Origin: Clostridia bacterium
GTDB lineage: Bacteria; Bacillota; Clostridia; Oscillospirales; Acutalibacteraceae
Length of the DNA stretch: 49,422 nucleotides
Direction: 5' to 3'
Assembly: GCA_017432485.1 (NCBI GenBank)
Contig: JAFRJB010000095.1
Span: 1-49,422 of the forward strand
Each line of letters opens with the position of its first letter. Positions within the stretch are counted from its first letter, which is position 1. This document shows, in pieces, positions 23,970 to 34,500 of this stretch. The position numbers were made by a program, and so were the translations under genes. The notes under the pieces are model-generated. The model was not told the DNA's origin, did no database searches, and saw only the letters and a program-made list of their open reading frames with translations.

Positions 23970-26900
23970 TTAGAAATCTTCCTTTCTTCTCTTCTTAAGG
24001 GTTACAACTGCAAGACCGATGGAGGAAACAAGGATGATGGACATCACAATTAATGTCGCATTATCGCCTGTGCGAGCAGTTCTGCTGTAAGAGCTTCTGC
24101 TGCTGCTGTCCTTCTTATCGGTGTTGCCGCCTTCTTCCTTAATCTTTCTTGCATTGTCTTCGAGATACTTGAGATAAGAAGCCATTTCGTCTACTTCAGC
24201 CTGATTGGTAAACTCATTGTTGTCATACTTATCATAAATATCATCGATGTAAGCTTTAATTGCATCAAGGTCTTCTTGTACATACTTACCGGTCTTCACC
24301 ATTTGCTTATATCTATCAACAAGCTTTTCAATTTCGGTCATATCCGGAACAAACTTGGTGTCAACCTGGTATTCTGCAATGTAGACAGCGTCGCCTGTTG
24401 CAGCAACTACTTCCTTATCCCAACCGGTGAAGGTGTAGGTGGTGTTACCATCAACAAAATCACTCGGGGACGGAATAGCCGGCATAGCGCCTGCTTCAAC
24501 TGTCTGGGTATGGTCAGTCATATGACCATCATCAACCTCTGCTGCACTCTCTGCATACTTGAAGTTAATCGTGTAGGTAGTGGTAAGCGGGATTGCATCA
24601 TACTGAGCCGTGTAGGTGATATCAGCTGTTGCAGGACCAACTTCCTTATCCCAACTCTTGAACTTGTACTGAGTAGTTTCAGTGGTGAAGTCTGCCGGAG
24701 TCGGAATGGTCGGTGTCGTACCCTCTGCATACGTAGCGCTGTGGTCAGCATAGTTGCCGCTCTCAGCCTGCGAAGCATCGTCTGCATACTTGAAGTTGAT
24801 GGTGTAGGTCGGGGTAACAACCGGAGTCTCGGCGTACTGAGCGGTGTAGGTAGCATCGCCGTCTACCGGAGCAATTGCCGGATCCCAACCGGTGAAGTCA
24901 TACTTAGTGCTACCGACAACGAAGCCTGTTGCAGGATCTGCAATAGCCGGGGTCTCGCCGAAGGCAACATCCATCGTAGTGGTTACGGTGGAAGCGTCTG
25001 CCGGGTTCTTGGTAACAACAGTAATGGTATACATTCTCGGGCTCTCGTTGAATACAGCAGTGTATTCAGCATTGCCCTGACAGGTAGCGACCACATCCGG
25101 AGTCCAGTTTGCAAAGCTGTAAACGGTGGAAACGGAAGGAGCCTTAGTCGGATTTTCCGGAATGACAACAGCATCGCCATAGTGGAGAGTCTGTGTATCA
25201 TACTCAGAACCGTCTACCATAAACTTCACGGTGTAGTTGATATATTCCGGAGTATAGGTTGCTTTGTAGGTTTCATCGCCTTGGCAGGTAGCGACTACAT
25301 CCGGAGTCCAACCTGCGAAGGTGTAGGTGTAGGTTTCGTCAGCCGGTCTGGTCGGATCTGCCGGAACCTGAATTTCATCGCCCCAGTGATAGGTACCATT
25401 GCTGATGGGAGAATCATCGTAATCTACGAATGCGATGTCGTATTCGATATAATCTGCATCATAGGTTGCGGTGTAGGTTTGATTGCCTGCGCAAGCAACA
25501 ACTTCCGGAGTCCAAGCCTTGAAGCTGTAGGTGTAGGTTTCATCATTCGGTCTGGTCGGATTAACCGGAACCTGAATTTCATCGCCCCAGTGATAGGTAT
25601 CACTGCTGATGGGTGTGCTGTCGTAATCTACGAATGCTACGGTGTACTCTTTGTAAGTCGGAGTGAAGTTTGCACTGTATTCTGCATCGGCAACAACCTT
25701 TGCGGAAATTTCAGGAGTCCAACCTGCAAAAGCATAGGTGTAGGTATTGTCAGCCTGTTTCACCGGATCAGCCGGTACATTGAGGTCATCATTGTAATTG
25801 TAGTTGCCGGTTGCATACTGCTCGCCTTCCACATAGAAGGTAACGGTGTAAACGATTTTCTCTAAGTCGTTAATTGCATTGTTGATAGCTCCAGTTGCTT
25901 CGTCAACCTGACCCTGCTGGGATTCACCCAAACCGGGTTGTACATTGTTGTCAACTGCATTCTGCAATGCTGTTAAGCTGTCTTCGGTGTAAATCTTATC
26001 GACATTTTCAGTGTTTAAGATATCCTGTGCGGCTTGAACAGCTGCATCATTTGCATCGTAATCTGCCGGCAGGAATTGACCGCTGTACTCAGCAACATAA
26101 GTGACATTAGCAGTAGCCGGAGCGATTTCGGCAGGCACGTTGTCAACCTTCCACTCAAGGAAGGAATACTCGTAGTCATTCTCCGTGTAGTTCGGAGTTG
26201 CCGGAGCTTGCGGTGTCTCACCGTAATCCAAGATTCTCTCGGTGGTGCCTTCGTGAGTGATAAAGGTGATGGTAAACTGGTTCGGCACTAACTGGAAGTC
26301 GTTGAGTTCGCCGGCCTTCGCGTCCACATCGCCCTGTTGGCTCTTGAGCGGTTCGCTTTGTGCAAGTGCATTTGCCTCGCTGACTAAGCGGTTAAAGTCT
26401 TCTGCATTCGCATACTTCTCATCGAAGTTCTCTTCTGCTTGCTTCTGCTCTGCAGCCGAAATAGCATCGTTGAGTTCAGTAAGGTCTGCATAATTGGTTA
26501 CTTCATTATAAGTAGCGGTATAGGTCTTGCTCGCGGTCGGGGTGATTTCTACTTCTTCGCCCCAATCCTTGAAGGTGTAGGAAGTGTTACCGTCTGCCGA
26601 ATCCGGTCTGGTCGGATCCTGCGGAACCGTAATGCTTTCACCTGCATTGACAACCTGCGGTTCGCCAATCGGTGTGCCATCCCAATTCTGGAAGATAATG
26701 GTGTACTGGGTTACAGGTTGACCTTTTTCTACCAGTTGGAAATTATTGATGGCATTGGTCAATGCATCAATGTCGCCCTGTGCGGTTCTGCCGACAGGTG
26801 TGGGCGGATTGAGATATTGCTCTGCTTGCTGCAGTAACTCGTTAAGATCTGCAACAGATTCATCTGTCCAATCTTTGGCGGGGTCATCTCTCTCGGCAAT

Positions 26901-29069
26901 CTTATTATTGACTGCTGTCTGGAGATCGCCGGTACTAGCTTCTACGAACTGCTCGCTAAATACAGCTTCATATGCGCTCACATAGTCGCCTTCCAAAGCA
27001 GTCCAATCCGGAGTCCAATTGCCGGTGAAGGTGTAATCATAGTCGCCTTCTGCAATCGGGTCTGTGGATACGGTCGGTGCAGCTGCTGCAACATCTGCTG
27101 CAGGAGTACCGTAAGCAAAGGTTTCGCTGGAAATCGTGCCGCGCACATTGTAGGTAACAGTTACTTCAGTAGTTGCCAATGCATCAATTGCATCTTGGAT
27201 AGCAGCTGCCATAGCATCTACTTCAGGCTGTCTGCTGTCCGGAAGACCGCGCACAACAGCATTGATAGCAGTTGCAACAGCATCTCTGGAATCCTTAGTG
27301 TATCTCGCATTGAAATTCGGGTCAGCCTGCTGCATCTCGTTGTATGCAGCGATGGCAGCATCTACTGCAGTGTAATCTGCAGGATGGTCAACCACATCAT
27401 ACTGTGCCTCATAGGTGGTGTTGCCGGTCACTTCGCCGAGTGCGGGAGTCCAACCGGTGAGCACATATTCCTTCAAACCATCGTTGGTGAAGAAGGAAAC
27501 TGCATCTTCCGGCTTCGCAGCCGCAGCATCGGAACCGATGTCAACCAAAACACCGTCGGTGGTGATTTCCATTGTATCGGACTCGTGGTAAGCAATCAGA
27601 TACACGAAGTTGATGGTTGCCTGCTTAGCAGCAGATTCATACTGTGCAGTATAGGTAGTAGCCTCTGTAGCTGCTACAAGATCTTTATCCCAACCTGTAA
27701 AGGTATAGATTGTCGTATCGGTTTCATAACCTTCAGTAGAACCTGCGGGCGGAACCGGTACTTCATTTTCTGCAGTGGGAACATCAAAACTTTGTTCGCC
27801 TGCCGCTGTGGTCCAAACGAAGGTGATGTCATACATCGTGGTCTTCGGAACCAGGTTTCTTCTGGCAGCTACCAATTCATCCAAAGCGGTAGCAATCGCG
27901 CCTGCGGTCGGCCAATCTGCGGGATTCTCGCTTGCGTTGTTCGTCAAAACAGCTTGCGCTGCTGTTAACTTCTCGGCAAAGGCATCCCAACCGGACTCGT
28001 AATCTTCTTCTTTGAGAGCTGCATCAGCGGTGACTTCGTCGCTAAGATCCGTAACGCTGTTCTTTTGCTTGGTGTACTGTGCAGTGTAGGTAGCATCTGC
28101 AGTAGCGGGATTGACAACTTCGTTATCCCAGCCGTTTGCTTTGTACGGGAAGTCGCCATCGTTATAATCGACTAATGTGGGAACCTCAAAGGTTTCGCCT
28201 TCTTCAACGGTATAATCCACATCGTCTGCCGCTGTACCGTCTTCATTCTTAATGCCGGTGAACTTAACATTGTAAGAAGCAGTCGGATAGAATTCGGGAG
28301 AGAATGCGATATCAACGCTGTTCGGGTAACCTGCAGCCTCTTGTGCGCTGGATACATAAGAAAGTGCATCTACAACGCTGGGGGTGCCGGAACCGGGGCC
28401 GAAATCAGCATCGGTACCCAAGTTGATGGCTTCTCTGCACTCTTCAAGAGTTTTGCCATCCTGCGGTTTCAGGTAAAGGTGAGAGAGTGTGATGGTAACG
28501 GGACCTGTTGCGGGTTCGTCTCCATCATAATACTCATAACCATCTTCACTGTTACCTGCCATCTGAACGACAACTTTACCGGAATTCGAATTCTGAGAAA
28601 GTGTGGACATGCTGTTCATCGCAAATGTCGTGGTTTCTTCTCCGGTGTCATCCAGCGGAATTTCGGCGGGAATTAACGCCCAATCCTTAGATGCGTTAAT
28701 GAATTTGAGGCTTGCTTCTTCCACTAAGGCGAGCATAGCCGCCATATTCGGATTGCCTCTGGTGCGGCTCGCTTTACTGACTGTGCTCACAACCTCAGGG
28801 TCGATTGTGATAACCTGGTTAAAGGTTTTTAAGACTCTTTCATCGCCTTCGGCAAGCTTCGAATAGTCGATAGTGGCTTTTAAAGCAACATCGATACAGC
28901 CTGCATACTTACCGGTCGATTCATCGGCGATAGAAACGTCTACATACAAGTCAGTAGCGTCACCAATCTTGTTTTTTTCGACCCCTGCACTCGTAATCAG
29001 TTGAATCGGAATCATGGAAAAGACCATGACCAACGCAAGTGCAAGGCTCAAAACTTTTTTGACCTTCAT
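23970..29069 (-). CDS. Giant InlB-repeat surface protein with C-terminal anchor
   Basis: A 1699-residue exported protein. Residues 1-28 are a signal peptide. About 30-260 form a beta-rich N-terminal domain, weakly cohesin-like. Then come thirteen repeats of about 65 residues of the InlB/Listeria-Bacteroides beta-grasp type (pattern YTxxF ... YxxGD ... P ... YTFxGWxP ... TYTAxY). They are interrupted by helical FIVAR-like segments of about 70 residues (e.g. YTEDSLTALQNAVDNN). The tail has a helical module, a charged stretch, TARTGDNA, a hydrophobic helix and KKRRKEDF, an atypical sortase-type anchor. GGAGGT before the ATG at 29069 sets the start, although the frame opens at 29132. It is the last gene of a four-gene surface cluster. 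It is probably an adhesin or scaffold; the ligand is unknown. Confidence 0.8.
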   Translation of the reverse strand: MKVKKVLSLALALVMVFSMIPIQLITSAGVEKNKIGDATDLYVDVSIADESTGKYAGCIDVALKATIDYSKLAEGDERVLKTFNQVITIDPEVVSTVSKASRTRGNPNMAAMLALVEEASLKFINASKDWALIPAEIPLDDTGEETTTFAMNSMSTLSQNSNSGKVVVQMAGNSEDGYEYYDGDEPATGPVTITLSHLYLKPQDGKTLEECREAINLGTDADFGPGSGTPSVVDALSYVSSAQEAAGYPNSVDIAFSPEFYPTASYNVKFTGIKNEDGTAADDVDYTVEEGETFEVPTLVDYNDGDFPYKANGWDNEVVNPATADATYTAQYTKQKNSVTDLSDEVTADAALKEEDYESGWDAFAEKLTAAQAVLTNNASENPADWPTAGAIATALDELVAARRNLVPKTTMYDITFVWTTAAGEQSFDVPTAENEVPVPPAGSTEGYETDTTIYTFTGWDKDLVAATEATTYTAQYESAAKQATINFVYLIAYHESDTMEITTDGVLVDIGSDAAAAKPEDAVSFFTNDGLKEYVLTGWTPALGEVTGNTTYEAQYDVVDHPADYTAVDAAIAAYNEMQQADPNFNARYTKDSRDAVATAINAVVRGLPDSRQPEVDAMAAAIQDAIDALATTEVTVTYNVRGTISSETFAYGTPAADVAAAAPTVSTDPIAEGDYDYTFTGNWTPDWTALEGDYVSAYEAVFSEQFVEASTGDLQTAVNNKIAERDDPAKDWTDESVADLNELLQQAEQYLNPPTPVGRTAQGDIDALTNAINNFQLVEKGQPVTQYTIIFQNWDGTPIGEPQVVNAGESITVPQDPTRPDSADGNTSYTFKDWGEEVEITPTASKTYTATYNEVTNYADLTELNDAISAAEQKQAEENFDEKYANAEDFNRLVSEANALAQSEPLKSQQGDVDAKAGELNDFQLVPNQFTITFITHEGTTERILDYGETPQAPATPNYTENDYEYSFLEWKVDNVPAEIAPATANVTYVAEYSGQFLPADYDANDAAVQAAQDILNTENVDKIYTEDSLTALQNAVDNNVQPGLGESQQGQVDEATGAINNAINDLEKIVYTVTFYVEGEQYATGNYNYNDDLNVPADPVKQADNTYTYAFAGWTPEISAKVVADAEYSANFTPTYKEYTVAFVDYDSTPISSDTYHWGDEIQVPVNPTRPNDETYTYSFKAWTPEVVACAGNQTYTATYDADYIEYDIAFVDYDDSPISNGTYHWGDEIQVPADPTRPADETYTYTFAGWTPDVVATCQGDETYKATYTPEYINYTVKFMVDGSEYDTQTLHYGDAVVIPENPTKAPSVSTVYSFANWTPDVVATCQGNAEYTAVFNESPRMYTITVVTKNPADASTVTTTMDVAFGETPAIADPATGFVVGSTKYDFTGWDPAIAPVDGDATYTAQYAETPVVTPTYTINFKYADDASQAESGNYADHSATYAEGTTPTIPTPADFTTETTQYKFKSWDKEVGPATADITYTAQYDAIPLTTTYTINFKYAESAAEVDDGHMTDHTQTVEAGAMPAIPSPSDFVDGNTTYTFTGWDKEVVAATGDAVYIAEYQVDTKFVPDMTEIEKLVDRYKQMVKTGKYVQEDLDAIKAYIDDIYDKYDNNEFTNQAEVDEMASYLKYLEDNARKIKEEGGNTDKKDSSSRSSYSRTARTGDNATLIVMSIILVSSIGLAVVTLKKRRKEDF

Positions 29070-29175
29070 AAATTTACCTCCATGAAATATTTTATATACA
29101 TAATCTTCAAGATTTGCATCTTTTCTCATCATCTGCTACCAATGTTGATTCAAAAAGGGCATGCTTTCGGATTAG

Positions 29176-30321
29176 TTATAACGATTTTTTCTTTTTCTTT
29201 TTGAGTAAGATTACAACGACAACTGCCGCGAGTGCCGCAACCGCAGCGCCAATGCCGATAATCAGCCACTTAGACTCGCCGGTTTTTGCAGGTGCTTCCA
29301 GCTTTTCGGCAAGTTCGGGGAACGCTTTTTCGAGCGCTTCTTGTGCCTCGCGCAGGTTTTCAAGCGCCTTTTGCTTTTGCTCGGGTGTGGCGTTTTTATC
29401 CGCCAGCACCGCTTCGGCTTCTTCTACCGCCTTTTCATAGGCTTTGTAGGCGTCGCTCTGCTTCTGCTCGGGTGTGAAATCGACTGCTTTTGCCGCAGCC
29501 ACGCGCTGCTGTAATTCACTCTCCACTTCCGCTTCACTCATGTCGCTTACCTTTTTGGTAGCCGGCACCGCGGTAGTGGTTTTATTCTCTTTTTCAGTTT
29601 TCTCGGTTGCCTTCTCTTTTGTGGTTTTTTCGGCTTCGGTAGGCTCCTGGGCGCCATCCATCAGCGCTTCATCGACCGCAAGGTTGATGGGGCTGACCTC
29701 TTTGCCGATTTCGGTTTTGGAACTGATTTCGGTCACAAAGACAGCTTTAGAGGGGCACTCTTTGCCGATTTCCGCCTGCTTACACAGGCGAATGGCACCT
29801 GCCGGCAGTTTGCCTTCGGCTTTGGCGTTGAGGTAGAGGGTTGCCACTTTGGTTTTTTGCGCCAAATTGACACCGTTGTTGGCATCGTTTGCCATACCGC
29901 ACAAGAAGATGTACATCTGCTTGCTGCTTTCATTGTAGGAAGCGATGCTCAACCCTCGCCAGCCCGAAAACTCTGCATCTTCGCCGCCGGAGGAAGCCGC
30001 CGCCACGGTGGAGGACTTCCCGAGAGTACTCATTTCTTTTTTGTAAGAATCGGTTGTCGCTTCACCCTTTTTGTTGACAATATCGATATAGTCGGTATTG
30101 AAAACAATGGTCGCACCGAGTGTCGTAATCGCGGCATTCGGGTCGGATTTGCAGTACAGCTCCACGAGCATATTACCGGGAGCAGCGGTATCTTCTACCT
30201 TTTTGACTGCAATCTCAAAGGATGAGGCTTCGGAGAGGGTGGCTGCGAATGCATGGAGCCCCGCGCACTGCAGCACCATCACCAAGAGTAGTGCAATACT
30301 GCACCATTTTATCTTTTTCAA
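29176..30321 (-). CDS. Anchored cohesin-like surface protein
   Basis: A 381-residue exported protein starting at TTG, with AAGGTG nine bases upstream overlapping the stop codon of the gene before it (12 bases between stop and start). Signal peptide 1-27. About 30-220 is a beta-sandwich-like domain, homologous by eye to the N-terminal domain of the next gene upstream (LSEASSFEIAVKKVEDTA against LSEASAYDFVVSKAAAGS) and cohesin-like in pattern. About 225-345 is Thr/Glu/Lys-rich and helical with a FIVAR-like EAEAVLADKNATPEQKQKAL. The end is APAKTGES, a hydrophobic helix and KKKKKKSL, a sortase-type anchor with Ala at the Pro position. It may hold dockerin-bearing partners on the cell; that is inferred. 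Confidence 0.75.
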   Translation of the reverse strand: MKKIKWCSIALLLVMVLQCAGLHAFAATLSEASSFEIAVKKVEDTAAPGNMLVELYCKSDPNAAITTLGATIVFNTDYIDIVNKKGEATTDSYKKEMSTLGKSSTVAAASSGGEDAEFSGWRGLSIASYNESSKQMYIFLCGMANDANNGVNLAQKTKVATLYLNAKAEGKLPAGAIRLCKQAEIGKECPSKAVFVTEISSKTEIGKEVSPINLAVDEALMDGAQEPTEAEKTTKEKATEKTEKENKTTTAVPATKKVSDMSEAEVESELQQRVAAAKAVDFTPEQKQSDAYKAYEKAVEEAEAVLADKNATPEQKQKALENLREAQEALEKAFPELAEKLEAPAKTGESKWLIIGIGAAVAALAAVVVVILLKKKKKKSL

Positions 30322-30333
30322 ACTGAATTCACC

Positions 30334-31461
30334 TTACTCTGCCAAGTCAATTACCTGTGTGGTAACATCCATACCATAGTGGCTGGTAAGCAGGATAATA
30401 CCGAGGTCCTGACCGGTTACGGTTCCGTTACCGTCGACATCACAAGCATCTTCCGCATCAACTTCCTGACCGTATTCGGTAAAGAGTTGGGCAATATCCT
30501 GACCGGCAATCGTACCGTTTTGGTCGCAATCACCGAAGAGCAGGGAGACGCTCGGCGGCACAGCGGTTTCGCCTGCCTCTACCACCAAATTATTGATGGT
30601 GTAGCCTAAGGAGCCCGGTGCGGAAATCTCGATGCTGTAGGTGCCTTCTTCCACATCGTCAAAGCTGTAGCCATCGGTGCCTTGGGTGGTAGCGGTGTAC
30701 TCGTTAACACCATTAAAGAGTCTGACCGTAATAGGTGCGCGCGCATTGTCTACTGCACTGATGCCCGCAGAACCGTCCACAGCGCCGTTAAGGCTGGGAA
30801 GGGTAACGGTGATATCGGTTACAAAGTTTTCCGGAACCGGCTCAAAAATGACATCTTTGGAAGACACCGCACCCGGGTAAATTGCGGGAGACGGGCAACC
30901 GCCGGTTTCTCTCCACTCGCTAACCTCCATCTTTCTGATGTTGGTTTCGCTAAACTTCTGACCCTCTTTGAGTTTCAGGTAGAAATCTGCAATCTGGCAC
31001 TTACCGTCTACTGTCAAGCCATCGTAAGAACAGCCGCTGACAAAGAGGTAGAAGGTGTCGGTATCCGCATTGTAGGAAATCATGCTGAATTCATCCAAGC
31101 GAATGAATTTTTCGCCTTCATCCACAGCCGTTGCCGCAAGTGCGAAGCTTGCGCCGACCTGCTTGCTGTTGGTTTTGTAATCGTCGGTGATGATAACGCC
31201 ATCTTTATTGACGAAATCATACACACTGCCATCGAGCGCCAATGCGGCGCCGAAGCCGTCGATTAACTCGGTATTGTCGGTTGTGAGGTATAAACCTACC
31301 TCAAGGTTTCCTGCGGAACCCGCAGCCGCTTTGCTGACAACAAAGTCATAAGCGGATGCTTCCGATAAATCACTTGCGCTTGCACTAAAAGCAAACGGAA
31401 CCTGTAACAACATCGCAAGCACTAAAACGGGCACTAAAACTTTTAAAATTTTTCTTTTCAT
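30334..31461 (-). CDS. Secreted cohesin-like / dockerin protein
   Basis: A 375-residue exported protein. Signal peptide 1-29 (MKRKILKVLVPVLVLAMLL). About 30-220 is a cohesin-like beta domain related to that of the gene downstream. About 225-300 is a CNA-B/carboxypeptidase-regulatory-like beta domain (ITVRLFNGVNEYTATTQG, GTYSIEISAPGSLGYTINNL). The C-terminal ~65 residues are a type I dockerin with two calcium loops (GDCDQNGTIAGQDIAQLF and CDVDGNGTVTGQDLGIIL). There is no membrane anchor, so surface retention would depend on a cohesin. It shares regulatory and dockerin domains with the 1365-residue protein upstream and lies in the same direction and probably the same operon. Confidence 0.8.
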   Translation of the reverse strand: MKRKILKVLVPVLVLAMLLQVPFAFSASASDLSEASAYDFVVSKAAAGSAGNLEVGLYLTTDNTELIDGFGAALALDGSVYDFVNKDGVIITDDYKTNSKQVGASFALAATAVDEGEKFIRLDEFSMISYNADTDTFYLFVSGCSYDGLTVDGKCQIADFYLKLKEGQKFSETNIRKMEVSEWRETGGCPSPAIYPGAVSSKDVIFEPVPENFVTDITVTLPSLNGAVDGSAGISAVDNARAPITVRLFNGVNEYTATTQGTDGYSFDDVEEGTYSIEISAPGSLGYTINNLVVEAGETAVPPSVSLLFGDCDQNGTIAGQDIAQLFTEYGQEVDAEDACDVDGNGTVTGQDLGIILLTSHYGMDVTTQVIDLAE

Positions 31462-31533
31462 AGCTCTTCTCGATTCTTCATTAATTTTTTTATTAATTAC
31501 TGACTTTATTAATATTTAATAACATTAATAACC

Positions 31534-34500
31534 TTAATCAAGTGTCATGACCTGTGTGCTGGCATCCATACCATAGTGGCTGGAAAGTAAGATAATACCG
31601 AGGTCCTGACCGGTTACGGTGCCGTTACCGTCTACATCAAAGTAGTTATTCGGTTCAACTTCCTGACCGTATGCAGTGAAGAGAGCGGCAATATCCTGAC
31701 CGGAAATAACGCCGTTATCATCGCAATCACCATAGAGCAGGTTAATGCTCGGGATTTCTTTAACAGCGCCTGCCTCTACAACTACATTGTAAACGGTGTA
31801 GCCGAGGGAACCGGCGGAAGCAATGGTCATGGTGTAAGTGCCCGGAAGCACATTTTCAAAGCTATAATCGCAAGCCTTGCCTTTTGCGGAAGCGGTGTAT
31901 TCATTCGTGCCGTCGGAAAGGGTGAGCAGAATATCCGCGCTCATATTGTCGCCGGTCAAAGCGCCGGTAACCGTGCCGGTTTGAACTTCTGCAAGAAGCA
32001 AATCTGCCGGATCGCTATGCATAAAGGCTTCGGTTGTATCGTTAATAATTGCCGAGTAAACCGAGTGGCCTGCTTCGGTGTTGGCGGCAAGCGGTGCATT
32101 CTTGATGTAAGAAGTGCTTGCTGCGCCGGTTGCCGTAAAGGTAAGGGTGGCAACCAAATCTCTGGAAGCTTCGGTCGGTGCAAGTGCCGCATCAAAGTCT
32201 GCTGCAATCTTCAAGATACCGGCTTTGCCCATCGCATCCAAGCCGTAGTCGGCAGGATTGAAGGCAGCATCCATCGTTTCGGTGTAAATCGCTGTGCCGT
32301 TATTGATTTGAGCCGACTTAAAGGTCATTGCCTGAGCATCATACAGGGTAGCGAGCATGATGCCGTCTACCGTGTCAACCGGGTGGTTGAGATAAACCTT
32401 GACAACGATGTTGGTCGGGTCTTGTTCATCAATTTCCTGTACATACTCAAGGTTGGAGTAGAAGTATGCGTGATCCACACCTTCCCAATCGGTTTCGCCT
32501 GCCCAACTGGTGGTTAATTCAAGTGCGTTAATCGCTGCCTGAAGGTCATCAGTCAAAGCATCCAAAGCGGGTTGATAGTCAATATCCTGCCCTCTTTGTA
32601 CCTGGTCAAGAACTGCCTGCACGGCTGCCACGGAATCAGAGGTGTAATACTGCTTGGGCAGTGCTGCGAATTGGGCTTCCAGTGCATCCCAAGCAGTGTA
32701 GTCCGCATTCTTCTTAACGAGTTCATTCAGAGCACTTCTCAGAGCAGTGATGGCGGCAGCAACTTCTTCGTTGGTTGCGTTGTCATCTTCATAAACGGTG
32801 TTGGCATTGCTCAGCGCGGTTGCCACATCGCTGAAGTCCACATATTTTTCGGGATCCAATGCTGTGGCTTGGTCAATCAAGTCTTTGAGCACGCTCTTGT
32901 CGGCTTTAACAACAAGGTGATCCCACAGAGCCTCTACGGCTGCTTTCGCATCATCAACCGTTGCCTGGTCGATAATCTTGAGGTCTTTTTCTAATGCATT
33001 GTCGATATCTGCCAATTCCTGAGTGACCTGTGCGATGGAATCGGGAGTATAATCGTCTTTTTGCAGTTCTGCCTGTAAATCGGCAACGGCTGCATTGTAC
33101 GCCGTGTAGTCAGCGGGCTTGAATTCGAGAGCACCAATCGCTGCATCAATGTTGGCAGCCATGATGTCGACTTCACCCTGATGGGTTCTGCCTAAGCCTT
33201 CGACAACCTCACCAAGGGCAGCATCGAGCACTGCTAAGGAATCATCGGTGTAGATGCTTCTGTCAATTTCAGCCGCTGCTTCTTGTGCCGCGATGACTGC
33301 GCTGTAGTCCGCTGCCACAAAGTCTCTGGAGTAGAGAGCGGTGTAGGTGGTGTTTTCCGTTGCGACAGCCGGTGTCTTATCCCAACCGGTGAAGCTGATT
33401 TGGTAGTCACCGTCTGTCGGGTCTGCATGGTCAACTAACTCAGGCACATCGGGCATGGTGTTTGCCTTCACGCTCTGTGTTTGGCTGACACCTTCAATAA
33501 TAAAGGTAATATCATAATAGATGTCTTCGGAGGAATACTGTGCCGTATAGGTGGTGTTGCCTGCGCAAGGCACAACGGCGGGATTCCAACCGATGAAGGA
33601 GTAGGTCTTGCCGTCTTCTTCATAACTCGGAACAGTGATAGAAGAGGTGTCAGGCATATCGCCCCAGTGTGCGGTAACATCCTGAGAACCGCCTACCCAT
33701 TCAAATGTAATGGTATAGTTTTTATATTCATAAGAATATTGTGCTGTATATGTTGTATCGCCCTGTACTGTTGTAACAGCCTTATCCCAACCCGAGAAGG
33801 TGTAGGTATAAGTATCATCTTCATAACCGGGAACAGAGGGAACGCTTACACTCTCACCATAGTGATATGTGTCGGATGAAATCACGCCATCGTGACCGAC
33901 AAAGGTAATGGTGTAATCGATGTAATCCTGTCTGTAGTTCGCCGTGTAGGTCGCACTTTCGGTAACTGTTGCGGGAACAGAAGGTGTCCAACCGGTGAAG
34001 GTGTAGGTATAAGTCTGGTCTGCCGGTTTGGTGGGATCGTCAGGTTGGACAAGAGCATCACCGTAGTGGTAGTCTCTGGTGTCGTAGACTTCGTTTTCAT
34101 TGATAAATCTAACGGTGTAAGTCTTGTACTCTTGAGTATAAACCGCATCATAGGTCGCAGGACCTGCACAAGGTGCTAATGCGGGATCCCAACCGGTGAA
34201 GGTATAGGTATAAATATCATCCTCATAATCGGATACGGTCGGTGCCTGCGGTGTGTCGCCCCAGTGGGTGTTCACGGTAGTGGAACCGCCTGCCCAATTA
34301 AAGGTGATAGCGTAGTTCTTCCAAGTTTCATCAAACTGTGCGGTATAGGTAGCATCACCTGCTGCCGGACCGACTGCCGGGCTCCAACCGGCGAAGGTGT
34401 AAATCTTCGCATCATCTTCGTAACCGCTGACCGTGGGGATGCTGGGCATCGCGCCGGCTGTCACGGTTTGGGTGGAGATGGTTTCGCCTCTGGAAACAAA

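Noticed and set aside
24276..25865. Long open frame (529 codons) on the plus strand inside the giant surface gene
   Set aside because: It is antisense to the InlB repeats, is Cys/Ser/Gly-rich with the same 65-residue period and has no ribosome site; it mirrors the repeat structure of the real gene.
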